NCBI GenBank assembly: GCA_947456305.1
Contig: CANGPN010000023.1
Span: 1 to 36,551 of the forward strand
From: Comamonadaceae bacterium
GTDB taxonomy: Bacteria > Pseudomonadota > Gammaproteobacteria > Burkholderiales > Burkholderiaceae_C
Direction: 5' to 3'
Length of the DNA stretch: 36,551 nucleotides
The notes below the pieces were generated by a model. The model was not told where the DNA came from and did not search any database. It saw nothing but the letters and a program-made list of their open reading frames with translations. Positions within the stretch are counted from its first letter, which is position 1, and every line of letters begins with the position of its first letter. Both the position numbers and the translations under genes were made by a program. Shown in pieces: positions 7,444 through 15,317 of this stretch.

Positions 7444-7884
7444 TTATTTGTTGCCAATGACACCTTGAAGTATCACGAATTTAGCAGAGAAGGGGGCTTT
7501 GGCAGAACCGTTTGCCAGGGTTTTATTTTCGCTGCTTAACGCGGTGACATTGAACTGATATTCGTGGCCAAGTGTGGTGAAATTTTCAGGGCAAGGACCG
7601 GTGTATTTGTCTAACGCCCCGGGTTCAATTTGTACATCAGTTGGAAACCCTTCTGCGCGCACCACAACACCGCCGCCGTGGTCGTGCTTGTGATTATCAA
7701 GATCAATCATTTGTATTTTGAGGCTAGTGGTGCCCGGCGGGATGTTTTGCAGTTTCAAGGCAGGCGAGTTGTTATTGCAATGGTTAGACATCAGCCACTT
7801 AAAGTCGACTTGCAAATTGCTTTGTGACCAAGCCGTACTTGCCAGGCCGGCGAGCAATGCACTGATAAACCATTTCATTGTCAT
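7444..7884 (-). CDS. Secreted PEBP-family protein (YbhB/YbcL-like)
   Basis: This 146-residue protein has a signal peptide (MTMKWFISALLAGLASTAWS) and a mature part of the phosphatidylethanolamine-binding protein fold: NNNSPALKLQNIPPGTTSL, HDHGGG, YTGPCPE, GHEYQFNVTAL. PEBP proteins bind small anionic ligands in a pocket lined by a DPDAP-type motif and a His. Here the first motif is DLDN followed by a His-rich run, so the pocket is altered and the usual ligand may not fit. AAGGAG lies 6 bases before the ATG at 7884. The SDR gene follows in the same direction. A periplasmic site is likely; the function is unknown. Confidence 0.78.
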   Translation of the reverse strand: MTMKWFISALLAGLASTAWSQSNLQVDFKWLMSNHCNNNSPALKLQNIPPGTTSLKIQMIDLDNHKHDHGGGVVVRAEGFPTDVQIEPGALDKYTGPCPENFTTLGHEYQFNVTALSSENKTLANGSAKAPFSAKFVILQGVIGNK

Positions 7885-7944
7885 GGCGGTCTCCTTGGAT
7901 GGACATTCAAAATCAACTTTATCACCTACAGCTTGGTCCCGAGG

Positions 7945-7966
7945 CGAGCCTTATTTCAAAGGCTTG
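7945..7966 (+). promoter_or_regulatory. Hairpin in the fhs upstream region
   Basis: CGAGCCTT (7945-7952) pairs with AAGGCTTG (7959-7966) around a 6-base loop, 8 pairs including one G-U. A perfect palindrome CAAGGCCTTG follows near 7979-7988. Both lie in the 157-base gap between the divergent PEBP gene and fhs. They may be an operator or an mRNA leader structure. No known folate riboswitch could be recognised by eye. Confidence 0.3.
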
Positions 7967-8041
7967 AGACAGATCAACACAAGGCCTTGATGCTATTCGC
8001 CTGACGTAAACTTGGGTTTTTTATCTTTCTCTTAAAACAAA

Positions 8042-9715
8042 ATGAAAAGTGATATTGAGATTGCTCAGCAAGCCAGCCTCAAGCGCATTCCCGGTTTGGT
8101 AGACAGCTATTTAGGTATTTCTGATGAGCATTTGTATGCCTATGGACATCACAAAGCCAAGTTGTCTTTGAAATACATTGCAGGACTGCCTGCCAAAAAA
8201 GACAGCAAACTCATTCTGGTCACGGCGATTTCGCCAACCCCGGCCGGTGAAGGCAAAACCACTACCACTGTAGGTCTGGGTGACGCGTTATGCAAAATCG
8301 GCAAGAAAAGTTTGATTTGTCTGCGTGAACCATCATTGGGCCCTGTGTTCGGCATGAAGGGCGGCGCCACCGGCGGCGGCATGGCCCAAATTGTGCCCAT
8401 GGAAGATATCAACCTGCATTTCACCGGCGACTTTGGTGCCATCGGTCTGGCTCACAATCTACTTGCAGCCATGTTGGATAACCATATCCACCACGGCAAC
8501 ACATTGAAGATAGACACCCGTCGCATTGCTTGGAAGCGCGTCATGGACATGAACGACCGGGCCTTGAGACAAATGGTGGTCGGTCTGGGCGGAACTGCCA
8601 ATGGTGTACCGCGTGAAGACGGCTTTGATATTGTGGTGGCTTCAGAAGTGATGGCTATATTCTGTCTGGCCACCAGTCTGGCCGACTTGAAGCAGCGCTT
8701 AGGGCGCATAGTGGTGGCTTACAACACTGATGGTGCGCCTGTGCTGGCATCTGATTTGCAAGCGCATGGCGCCATGACCGCCTTATTGAAAGACGCGCTG
8801 GCCCCGAACATTGCACAAACCTTGGAAAATAACCTCGCTTTTATCCACGGCGGGCCCTTTGCCAACATTGCTCACGGCTGCAACTCGGTGATCGCCACCA
8901 GTACAGCCGCCAAATTGGCCGACTATGTGGTGACAGAGGCAGGCTTCGGCGCCGATCTGGGCGCTGAAAAATTCATAGACATCAAATGCCGCAAAGCGGG
9001 TTTGCAGCCCTCGGCGGTGGTGCTGGTCGCGACTGTTCGTGCGCTCAAGTACCACGGTGGCGTTGCAGTTAAAGATTTAGGTGCTGAAAATTTATCTGCG
9101 CTTGAAAAAGGCATGGTGAATTTGGAGCGGCATTTACACAACATCCGTAACCACTATGGTTTGCCCTGTGTGGTTGCCATCAACCACCGCACGGAAGACA
9201 CGGCTGCCGAAATCGCCATGCTTGAGAAAGCCTGTGCGGTTTACGGGGCGCAAGTGGTAGTGGCCAGACATTGGGCGCATGGTGGTGCCGGTGCGGTTGA
9301 TCTGGCCAATGCTGTGGTGGCTTTGTGCGACCAACCCAATCAATTTCAATTCGTGTACGACGAAAAGCAAAGCCTGTGGGAAAAAGCCGAAACCCTGGCC
9401 CGCAAAATTTATGGAGCCCAAGGTATTTCTGCCGATGCTAAAGCCAAAACCTTGATCGATAAATTACAAGAGCAGGGCTACGGGCACTATCCGATTTGTA
9501 TTGCCAAAACGCAGTACTCATTTTCAACCGATGCCAAGGCATTGGGTGCACCCAGCGGTCATACCTTGCACATCCGTGAAGTGCGATTGGCCGCCGGTGC
9601 AGAGTTCATTGTCATGGTATGCGGCGATGTGATGACCATGCCGGGCTTGCCCAAAATTCCTTCTGCCCACGCCATCGATGTTGATGACAGTGGAAATATC
9701 GTCGGTTTATTCTGA
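8042..9715 (+). CDS. fhs: Formate--tetrahydrofolate ligase
   Basis: This enzyme joins formate and tetrahydrofolate at the cost of ATP to give 10-formyl-THF in the cytoplasm, feeding purine and one-carbon metabolism. The 557-residue length is that of the monofunctional bacterial enzyme. It begins [10 protein letters not shown], has the P-loop TPAGEGKTT (66-74), then [19 protein letters not shown] and [17 protein letters not shown], all family hallmarks. No clear ribosome binding site is seen before the ATG, but the start agrees with the family's SDIEIAQ beginning. A peroxidase gene starts 9 bases after the stop. Fhs is best known from acetogens but is also scattered among aerobic proteobacteria. 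Confidence 0.97.
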   Translation: MKSDIEIAQQASLKRIPGLVDSYLGISDEHLYAYGHHKAKLSLKYIAGLPAKKDSKLILVTAISPTPAGEGKTTTTVGLGDALCKIGKKSLICLREPSLGPVFGMKGGATGGGMAQIVPMEDINLHFTGDFGAIGLAHNLLAAMLDNHIHHGNTLKIDTRRIAWKRVMDMNDRALRQMVVGLGGTANGVPREDGFDIVVASEVMAIFCLATSLADLKQRLGRIVVAYNTDGAPVLASDLQAHGAMTALLKDALAPNIAQTLENNLAFIHGGPFANIAHGCNSVIATSTAAKLADYVVTEAGFGADLGAEKFIDIKCRKAGLQPSAVVLVATVRALKYHGGVAVKDLGAENLSALEKGMVNLERHLHNIRNHYGLPCVVAINHRTEDTAAEIAMLEKACAVYGAQVVVARHWAHGGAGAVDLANAVVALCDQPNQFQFVYDEKQSLWEKAETLARKIYGAQGISADAKAKTLIDKLQEQGYGHYPICIAKTQYSFSTDAKALGAPSGHTLHIREVRLAAGAEFIVMVCGDVMTMPGLPKIPSAHAIDVDDSGNIVGLF

Positions 9716-9724
9716 AAGTCTCTC

Positions 9725-10801
9725 ATGAAAAAAAACCATCAGTTCTGGATTTATTTGGTCGGTGCATTGTCATTGTCCGCAGGCGCATTCCTGCTTTTTC
9801 CCTCTGTCGCTCTGTCTGACAACGCTGATCAGGCATTGATTGCCAAAGCCAACGGCTTGTTCAAGCCGCTACCTGCTTCCTCAGCCTTGGAAAACACCGA
9901 ACTCACGCCCTTGCGCGTGTCTTTAGGTAAGGCCTTGTTTTTTGAAACCCGGGTCTCCGCTGACGGGCGAGTGGGCTGTGCCACTTGTCACAACCCTGCT
10001 TACTATGGCGCTGACACGCTGGCATTGACTGTGGGCATAAACGGCAAACAACTTCCTCGCAACGCACACACCATCTTCAATACATCTTTGTTGATTGCTC
10101 AGCATTACGGCGGTAACCGCTCCACGGTCGAGGAGCAAGCATATAAAGCGGTGCTCAGCCCATTGGCCTATGGCAATACCAGCAATGAACAAGTTGAAAC
10201 CAAGCTCACGAAATTGGGTTATTTGCCTTTGTTCAAAGCGGCTTATCCGGCAGATGAAAAACCTGTCAGTGTAGAAAATTGGAGTAAAGCCATAGGCGCG
10301 TTCGAACGAACGCTGCTGACACCGGCGCCTTTCGATAAATTTTTAAAAGGTGATGCTCAAGCTTTGTCCAAAATAGCCAAATTAGGATTGGAGAAATTCA
10401 TCAACACAGGTTGTGCCGGTTGCCACAATGGTGTGACAGTGGGCGGTCAGTCTTACCAGAAATTCGGCATTACACAAGACTATTGGCTGGTCACAGGCAG
10501 CACCCCTAAAGAGGCCTTCAAGGGCTATGACAAAGGGCGATTTCATGACACCAAGGACGAAGCCGATGCTTTCATTTTTAAAGTTCCTCAGTTGCGCAAT
10601 GTGGCTGTGACACCGCCTTATTTCCATGACGGATCTGTAGCCACTTTGCCACAGGCTGTGCGCGTCATGGCCCAGTTGCAACTCGGTAAACAACTGTCTG
10701 ACGAAGACGTCAGCCATATAGTCAGTTTTCTGGAAAGTCTGACAGGCGCCGTGCCTGCCGATTTCGCCAAAGTCCCCCAATTGCCTGTGGCACCGAACTG
10801 A
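9725..10801 (+). CDS. Diheme cytochrome c peroxidase (MauG/CcpA family)
   Basis: This 358-residue exported protein has an N-terminal hydrophobic signal (about 8-30). The two c-type heme sites are CATCH (85-89) and CAGCH (230-234), with the usual spacing of a bacterial diheme peroxidase. The middle has the conserved GINGKQLPRNAHTIFNTSL and the C-terminus QLRNVAVTPPYFHDGSVATL. Such proteins reduce hydrogen peroxide in the periplasm with electrons from small cytochromes or azurin. MauG-type proteins with other oxidation roles share the layout. It sits 9 bases after fhs and 7 bases before a secreted protein gene, so it is probably cotranscribed. Confidence 0.93.
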   Translation: MKKNHQFWIYLVGALSLSAGAFLLFPSVALSDNADQALIAKANGLFKPLPASSALENTELTPLRVSLGKALFFETRVSADGRVGCATCHNPAYYGADTLALTVGINGKQLPRNAHTIFNTSLLIAQHYGGNRSTVEEQAYKAVLSPLAYGNTSNEQVETKLTKLGYLPLFKAAYPADEKPVSVENWSKAIGAFERTLLTPAPFDKFLKGDAQALSKIAKLGLEKFINTGCAGCHNGVTVGGQSYQKFGITQDYWLVTGSTPKEAFKGYDKGRFHDTKDEADAFIFKVPQLRNVAVTPPYFHDGSVATLPQAVRVMAQLQLGKQLSDEDVSHIVSFLESLTGAVPADFAKVPQLPVAPN

Positions 10802-10808
10802 GTATTGA

Positions 10809-11231
10809 ATGATCCGTGCGAAAGTCAGCCAGGTACTTCGTCCAAGCACCTTTTTCGCAGTGCTGCTGGTATTTATACCGCTGACCGCGAAGGCTGAATG
10901 GACATTTTTTTCAAGCTTAGACGGCGATACTGTTTTGATAGACAGAACCACGCTGGTACAAAACAAAAACCGTAACTCCACGATTTGGATGCTGACCAAT
11001 TTCGGCACGCCTACCTTACAAGATGTGCTGTCTGTCAGCAAATGGGTGGAGTTTGATTGCGACCACAACAAATTCCGCTACCTGGCTGTTTACGGTTACG
11101 AGGGTCAAATGCAAACCGGCGCCAAACTCATCAACATAACGACACCCTCTCTGTGGGACAAAACCAAATACGGTACGGTACTTAAAAACCTTCAACTGGT
11201 GGCTTGCCTGCGCGGGCCATTGCTCAGATAA
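10809..11231 (+). CDS. Secreted adhesin-E-like protein, second copy
   Basis: This 140-residue protein has a signal peptide ending TAKA before EWTFF. The mature part shares a pattern with the protein at 5227-5604: AEW start, LIDRTTL, TIWMLTNF, VEFDCD, a GYEGQM turn and a C-terminal Cys (VACLRG). This places it in the same surface-adhesin E-like family of small exported proteins, although overall identity is low. It starts 7 bases after the peroxidase stop, so it belongs to that transcript. No function can be assigned with confidence. The frame end at TAA 11229-11231 is followed by the hydrolase start 20 bases later. Confidence 0.6.
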   Translation: MIRAKVSQVLRPSTFFAVLLVFIPLTAKAEWTFFSSLDGDTVLIDRTTLVQNKNRNSTIWMLTNFGTPTLQDVLSVSKWVEFDCDHNKFRYLAVYGYEGQMQTGAKLINITTPSLWDKTKYGTVLKNLQLVACLRGPLLR

Positions 11232-11251
11232 ACAACTACTCATTCAAAGTT

Positions 11252-12145
11252 ATGAATCAACCAGCTCACATGCAATTCGTTGAAACCCGGCTGCTTCGCA
11301 TAGGTTACAGAGAATGGAACCCCGAGGGTCGGCAAACCATTGTGCTGACCCATGGCTGGCCTGACAGCATCCGTTGCTGGCACAACGTGGTGCCCCCATT
11401 GGTGCAGGCTGGTTACCGCGTATTAGCGCCTGCGCTCAGAGGTTTTTTGCCCACCACTTTTTTGCGTGAAGACACACCGCGCACCGGCCAGTTGGCGGCA
11501 CTGGGCCGTGACATGGTGGAATTTGTGCAAGCCTTGGGCTTGAATAAGCCGGTACTGGTCGGACATGACTGGGGCGCACGCGCTGTCGCTAATGCCTGTG
11601 GTTTGCAACCCGGTATTGCCAGCCACATGGTGATGATCTCCGTTGGCTATGGCACCAACGATCCGGCGCAGTCTTTGAGCATGGAGCAAACACAGCTTTA
11701 CTGGTATCACTGGTTCATGGCCACCGAACGCGGACAGCGCACTGTAAAAGCCGAGGGAAAGGCGTTTTCTCAGCGTATGTGGGACACTTGGGCGCCGACA
11801 GGATGGTATTTGCCGGATGAGTTCGAGCAAACTGCTATGGCGTTCAATACCGGTGATTGGGCTGAAGTCACTCTGCACTCTTACCAGCACAGATGGGGCC
11901 ATGCACCCAGTGATCCGTACTATGACGCAGATGAACAAAAATTGATCCCGGCGCCTGTGCTTGACGTACCTACTTTGATGTTGCACGGGGCGGTAGATGG
12001 TGTCAGCTTGCCTGCCACCTCGGCCAATAAAGAGAAGTTTTTCAGCGGGCGTTATGAACGGCAATTGATCAACGGCGTCGGTCATTTCCCTCAGCGAGAG
12101 GCACCACTTAAGGTGGCGCAAGCTATATTGGATTTTTTAAAGTAA
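11252..12145 (+). CDS. Alpha/beta hydrolase, epoxide hydrolase-like
   Basis: This 297-residue cytoplasmic enzyme has the oxyanion motif HGWPDS (34-39), the nucleophile elbow GHDWGA with Asp106, a cap region (about 135-215), acid Asp249 (AVDGVS) and His278 (GVGHFPQ). An Asp nucleophile and HGxP motif point to epoxide hydrolase or a related C-O/C-halogen hydrolase rather than an esterase. The substrate is not known. The ATG at 11252 was chosen over a TTG at 11204 that would overlap the previous gene. Its stop abuts the stop of the convergent parA with no base between. Confidence 0.88.
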   Translation: MNQPAHMQFVETRLLRIGYREWNPEGRQTIVLTHGWPDSIRCWHNVVPPLVQAGYRVLAPALRGFLPTTFLREDTPRTGQLAALGRDMVEFVQALGLNKPVLVGHDWGARAVANACGLQPGIASHMVMISVGYGTNDPAQSLSMEQTQLYWYHWFMATERGQRTVKAEGKAFSQRMWDTWAPTGWYLPDEFEQTAMAFNTGDWAEVTLHSYQHRWGHAPSDPYYDADEQKLIPAPVLDVPTLMLHGAVDGVSLPATSANKEKFFSGRYERQLINGVGHFPQREAPLKVAQAILDFLK

Positions 12146-12769
12146 TCAGCTTTCCAGCCATTCACAAATGACCTGCCATTGCTGCAGGTCTTTTTGTACT
12201 TTGGCAGGGGTGAGATCAAACAGACTGAGGCCGTGCGCGGCCATGTGCAAGTAATACTGGGTATCCCTTATATAACCGACGATGGGCACATCGAGTTTGT
12301 CCATGAATTCGCGCAATTTGCTGGCTGCAACCGTGCGTTCATCCACCCGCATACCAATGATGCCTAGTTTGGTTTTGCTGTTTTTGGTGACTTCGCGCAA
12401 TTGAGAAATAAAGGCTTGAGAAGCAAACATGTCGAAAATAGACGGCATGATGGGAATCAGCAACTTATCAGCCCGGGAGACCACTTCTTTGAAGCGCCAG
12501 CCACCGAGACCACCGGGGGTGTCGATGACCACATGGGTGGTACCTTTGGGGGGCTTGGCAGTCAATACCAAGTCGGCTTGCAATTCCCAAGTGGAGATGT
12601 GCGCACATTCTGCTGGTCGTAAATCTAGCCATAGACGAGAGGACTGTTGCACATCGGCGTCCCCTAGCATGACCGCATGGCCGCGCGAAGCAAAAAACCC
12701 TGCCACATTGGTTGACAGGGTGGATTTTCCTGAACCCCCTTTGGGGTTGGCGATCACAATCACTGGCAT
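12146..12769 (-). CDS. Orphan ParA-family ATPase
   Basis: This 207-residue P-loop ATPase has a deviant Walker A KGGSGKST (10-17) with signature Lys10, a switch I Asp pair at 37-39 (DAD), and switch II DTPGG (83-87). That makes it a short ParA/MinD-type positioning protein without an N-terminal HTH. No parB gene is adjacent, so it is not a chromosome-segregation pair here. Relatives place cell components such as chemoreceptor arrays or plasmids. The gene starts 1 base after the stop of an upstream lipoprotein gene, so the two are very likely translationally coupled. The cargo is unknown. Confidence 0.9.
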   Translation of the reverse strand: MPVIVIANPKGGSGKSTLSTNVAGFFASRGHAVMLGDADVQQSSRLWLDLRPAECAHISTWELQADLVLTAKPPKGTTHVVIDTPGGLGGWRFKEVVSRADKLLIPIMPSIFDMFASQAFISQLREVTKNSKTKLGIIGMRVDERTVAASKLREFMDKLDVPIVGYIRDTQYYLHMAAHGLSLFDLTPAKVQKDLQQWQVICEWLES

Positions 12770-12770
12770 A

Positions 12771-13454
12771 TCAAGATAAATCCCAACCTTTTCCGCTGCG
12801 GCAATGAGAGAGAGCCTGGTTATACAAAGACTGGCCTGATTGTCTACTGTTCGTGTTCAGCAAGTAATTTTTAAGCGGCAACATATCCACGCTTCTGGCG
12901 CAATCAAAGCCGCGACCGTATTCGCCGCTTAAATGAAGAACGACTCTGCCGGTTGCTTGCACTCTTTTGTAGACAGCTCCTAAGTAAGCCACTGCACAAG
13001 CAGATTCGCAGATTTGACCCTCGCTCACAATGACTTCTACCGCCTGGGTCTGAAACCACTGGCCCAATTGAATGCCCAGCAACAAATCGCCTTGTGCCGA
13101 ATTGAGGTAAACCGGACTCACTACCCGGCTGCCGTCTCTGCGCAAGCAAGGCTGTAGAGATTGCAGGATGCTGTTGAGGCTAGACAGGCTAGTACTGTTG
13201 ATAGTGCCTGAAAACTCGACCACGTCCAGACTGCCGCTGGCACAGTCGGGGTATTTCAAACGGCTGAGTCTGGCTTGAAACAAGTCGCCTTGAATGGCAG
13301 TAACCAATTGCATTTGCGAACCGGGGTAGCCATAGGAGTTAGAGCCCATAACCACATGAAAAGGGACTTCCTTCTGGGCCTGACGCGGATGGACGCAGCC
13401 AAGCAATGCCAGCAACAGCGACACGCCTAGCAATCGTAGAAGGGGAGACATCAT
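12771..13454 (-). CDS. Lipoprotein with a ClpP/crotonase-like region (COG3904-like)
   Basis: This 227-residue protein starts MMSPLLRLL and has a lipobox LLGC with Cys20, so it is probably anchored in a membrane facing the periplasm. The middle (GDLLLGIQLGQWF, then VIVSEGQICESACAVAYLG and RVVLHLSG) resembles periplasmic proteins of COG3904 with a ClpP-like fold, in which the Ser of the SAC motif would sit at the nucleophile position. No full catalytic triad could be verified by eye. The ATG at 13454 was chosen because it starts the lipoprotein signal and has AAGG upstream; an earlier in-frame start at 13544 gives a non-signal extension. parA follows after 1 base. Confidence 0.65.
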   Translation of the reverse strand: MMSPLLRLLGVSLLLALLGCVHPRQAQKEVPFHVVMGSNSYGYPGSQMQLVTAIQGDLFQARLSRLKYPDCASGSLDVVEFSGTINSTSLSSLNSILQSLQPCLRRDGSRVVSPVYLNSAQGDLLLGIQLGQWFQTQAVEVIVSEGQICESACAVAYLGAVYKRVQATGRVVLHLSGEYGRGFDCARSVDMLPLKNYLLNTNSRQSGQSLYNQALSHCRSGKGWDLS

Positions 13455-13529
13455 GGTTGACCTTGAGAAGATTGAAAATTCATTGACCTCTTCTTGGTCG
13501 ACACTGGCGCTGAAAACTTGAGTAAACCG

Positions 13530-13558
13530 GCCTGCCTGCGCCAACAGCGCAAGCAGGC
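13530..13558 (-). terminator. Probable terminator of the lactate permease gene
   Basis: Read on the minus strand, GCCTGCTTGCG pairs with CGCAGGCAGGC around a 7-base loop, giving 11 pairs with one G-U. On the plus strand the same place has an A-C mismatch, so the minus reading is better. It begins 11 bases after the lctP stop. The tail CGGTTTACTCAAGTTTTC is only moderately T-rich. Confidence 0.6.
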
Positions 13559-13569
13559 AAGAGTCATGG

Positions 13570-15234
13570 TCAGTGGACCACCATCAAAGTGAAAGGGAAC
13601 ACATAAGCTTGCAAAGTGACCAAAATACCGACTAAACAGGCCAAGGCGATAGAGTGGAAGAACACGTAACGCAAGATGTCTCCCTCGTGGTTGAACCAAC
13701 GTGTGGCGGTAGAAGCCACCACAATGGATTGGGCATCCACCATCTTGCCCATCACGCCGCCTGAGCTGTTGGCCGCGCCCATCAGGTTGGGCGACAGGCC
13801 CAGTTGTTCGGCCGCCACTTTTTGCATGCCGCCAAACAACACGTTGGAAGCAGTGTCAGAACCGGTCAGCGCCACGCCCAGCCAGCCCATCAAGGTGCCA
13901 AAGAACGGGTAGAGCACGCCGGTGTTGGCAAACGCCAGTCCGAGCGTGGTGTCTGTTCCTGAGTAGCGGGTCAAGGAGCCCAGCGCCAGCATCAACACAA
14001 TCGTCAGCAGTGAATAACGCACCAGCCACAAGGTATTGAAGAAGATGCGAACCAGTTGCAGCGGGTTGTATTTCATGACCAGACCGCCAACGATGGCGGA
14101 CAACAAAATGCCGGTGCCAGTGGAGGAGAGCAAATTGAGTGTGTAGATTGCAGCCTCAGTCTTGGGCGCAGGTACCACAGGCGGCATTTTTTCAATCAGA
14201 TTGTGCAAACCTTCCAGCGGGAACTTGGGCGCAAAAATGCTGTTCCAGAATTCTTTGACCGGTGGCAAGCCCCAGATGAAGATGAACACCGTCAAAATAG
14301 CCCACGGTGTCCAAGCGCGGATCACATCTGCGCGTGAATGTGTGGCATGCACTTTAGGTGCCACATGGCCTTCGCCGCCATCGGTTTCATGACCTTTCAA
14401 AGACACAGAGGTCCAGATTTCTTTGGGTTGCCATACTTTGAGGAAACCGACCAGGCAGGACATGGACACCACCGCTGCGATCACGTCGACCAATTCAGGG
14501 CCTATGTAGTTGGAGACCAAGAATTGCATGATGGCAAAGCTGGCACCGGTGACCAAAATCGCAGGCCAGATTTGCATCATGGCGCGGCGACCGGCAAATG
14601 CCCAGATCAACCAGAAAGGCACCAGCAAAGAGAAGAAAGGCAATTGGCGACCGACCATGGCAGACACGGCCATCGCGTCATAACCGTGCACCTTGGCCAA
14701 TGTCAGAATAGGTGTGCCCAAAGCGCCGAAAGCCACCGGGGCGGTATTGGCAATCAAAGACAAACCGGATGCAGCCAAAGGTGAAAAACCCAGACCGATC
14801 AAGATGGCTGCAGTGACCGCTACCGGTGTACCGAAACCGGCTGCACCTTCAAAGAAAGCGCCGAATGCGAATGCAATCAACAGCAATTGCAGCCGACGGT
14901 CTTCAGTGATGCCGGCGATGGAATCTTGCAGAATCTTGAAACTGCCGTTTTGCTCGGTCAGCTGGTGTAGAAAAATGATGTTGAGAACAATCCAACCTAT
15001 CGGTAACAAACCGGTCAATCCGCCGAACAAGGCGGCGTTGGCTGCCATGCCCACTGGCATGCCGTAGGTAAGAATGGCAACTGCTAAAGCAGCAATCAAA
15101 CCTGCGGCTGCGGCGATATGCGCTTTCATGTGCAAAAAACCCAAGCCGACCAGCATGACCACCACCGGAATGGCGGCCAGCAAAGTGGAAAGAACCATGC
15201 TTCCCATCGGATCGTATATTTGTTGCCAAGTCAT
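13570..15234 (-). CDS. lctP: L-lactate permease
   Basis: This 554-residue inner-membrane transporter belongs to the LctP family, which takes up L-lactate (and D-lactate or glycolate) with protons. It is hydrophobic throughout, with about a dozen or more membrane segments. Family features are the N-terminal YDPMGSMVLSTLLAAIPV, the conserved EGAAGFGTPVAVTAAILIGL, the APVAFGALGTPI segment, and SSGGVMGKMVDAQSIVVAS near the C-terminus. The 540-570 residue length is normal. A GGAGAG ribosome binding site lies before the ATG. The gene is divergent from an acyl-CoA dehydrogenase gene (83-base gap), and no lactate dehydrogenase is adjacent. Confidence 0.95.
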   Translation of the reverse strand: MTWQQIYDPMGSMVLSTLLAAIPVVVMLVGLGFLHMKAHIAAAAGLIAALAVAILTYGMPVGMAANAALFGGLTGLLPIGWIVLNIIFLHQLTEQNGSFKILQDSIAGITEDRRLQLLLIAFAFGAFFEGAAGFGTPVAVTAAILIGLGFSPLAASGLSLIANTAPVAFGALGTPILTLAKVHGYDAMAVSAMVGRQLPFFSLLVPFWLIWAFAGRRAMMQIWPAILVTGASFAIMQFLVSNYIGPELVDVIAAVVSMSCLVGFLKVWQPKEIWTSVSLKGHETDGGEGHVAPKVHATHSRADVIRAWTPWAILTVFIFIWGLPPVKEFWNSIFAPKFPLEGLHNLIEKMPPVVPAPKTEAAIYTLNLLSSTGTGILLSAIVGGLVMKYNPLQLVRIFFNTLWLVRYSLLTIVLMLALGSLTRYSGTDTTLGLAFANTGVLYPFFGTLMGWLGVALTGSDTASNVLFGGMQKVAAEQLGLSPNLMGAANSSGGVMGKMVDAQSIVVASTATRWFNHEGDILRYVFFHSIALACLVGILVTLQAYVFPFTLMVVH

Positions 15235-15317
15235 CGTTGCTCTCCACTCGCAAAATCAAAAATTATAGGAAGATTAAGCAAAGGGTTTTCCCGTGTCATC
15301 ACTTCAAGAGGTTATTC

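Noticed and set aside
13455..13544. Longer start for the lipoprotein gene
   Set aside because: It would bury the lipoprotein signal 30 residues inside the protein; ATG 13454 starts the signal directly.
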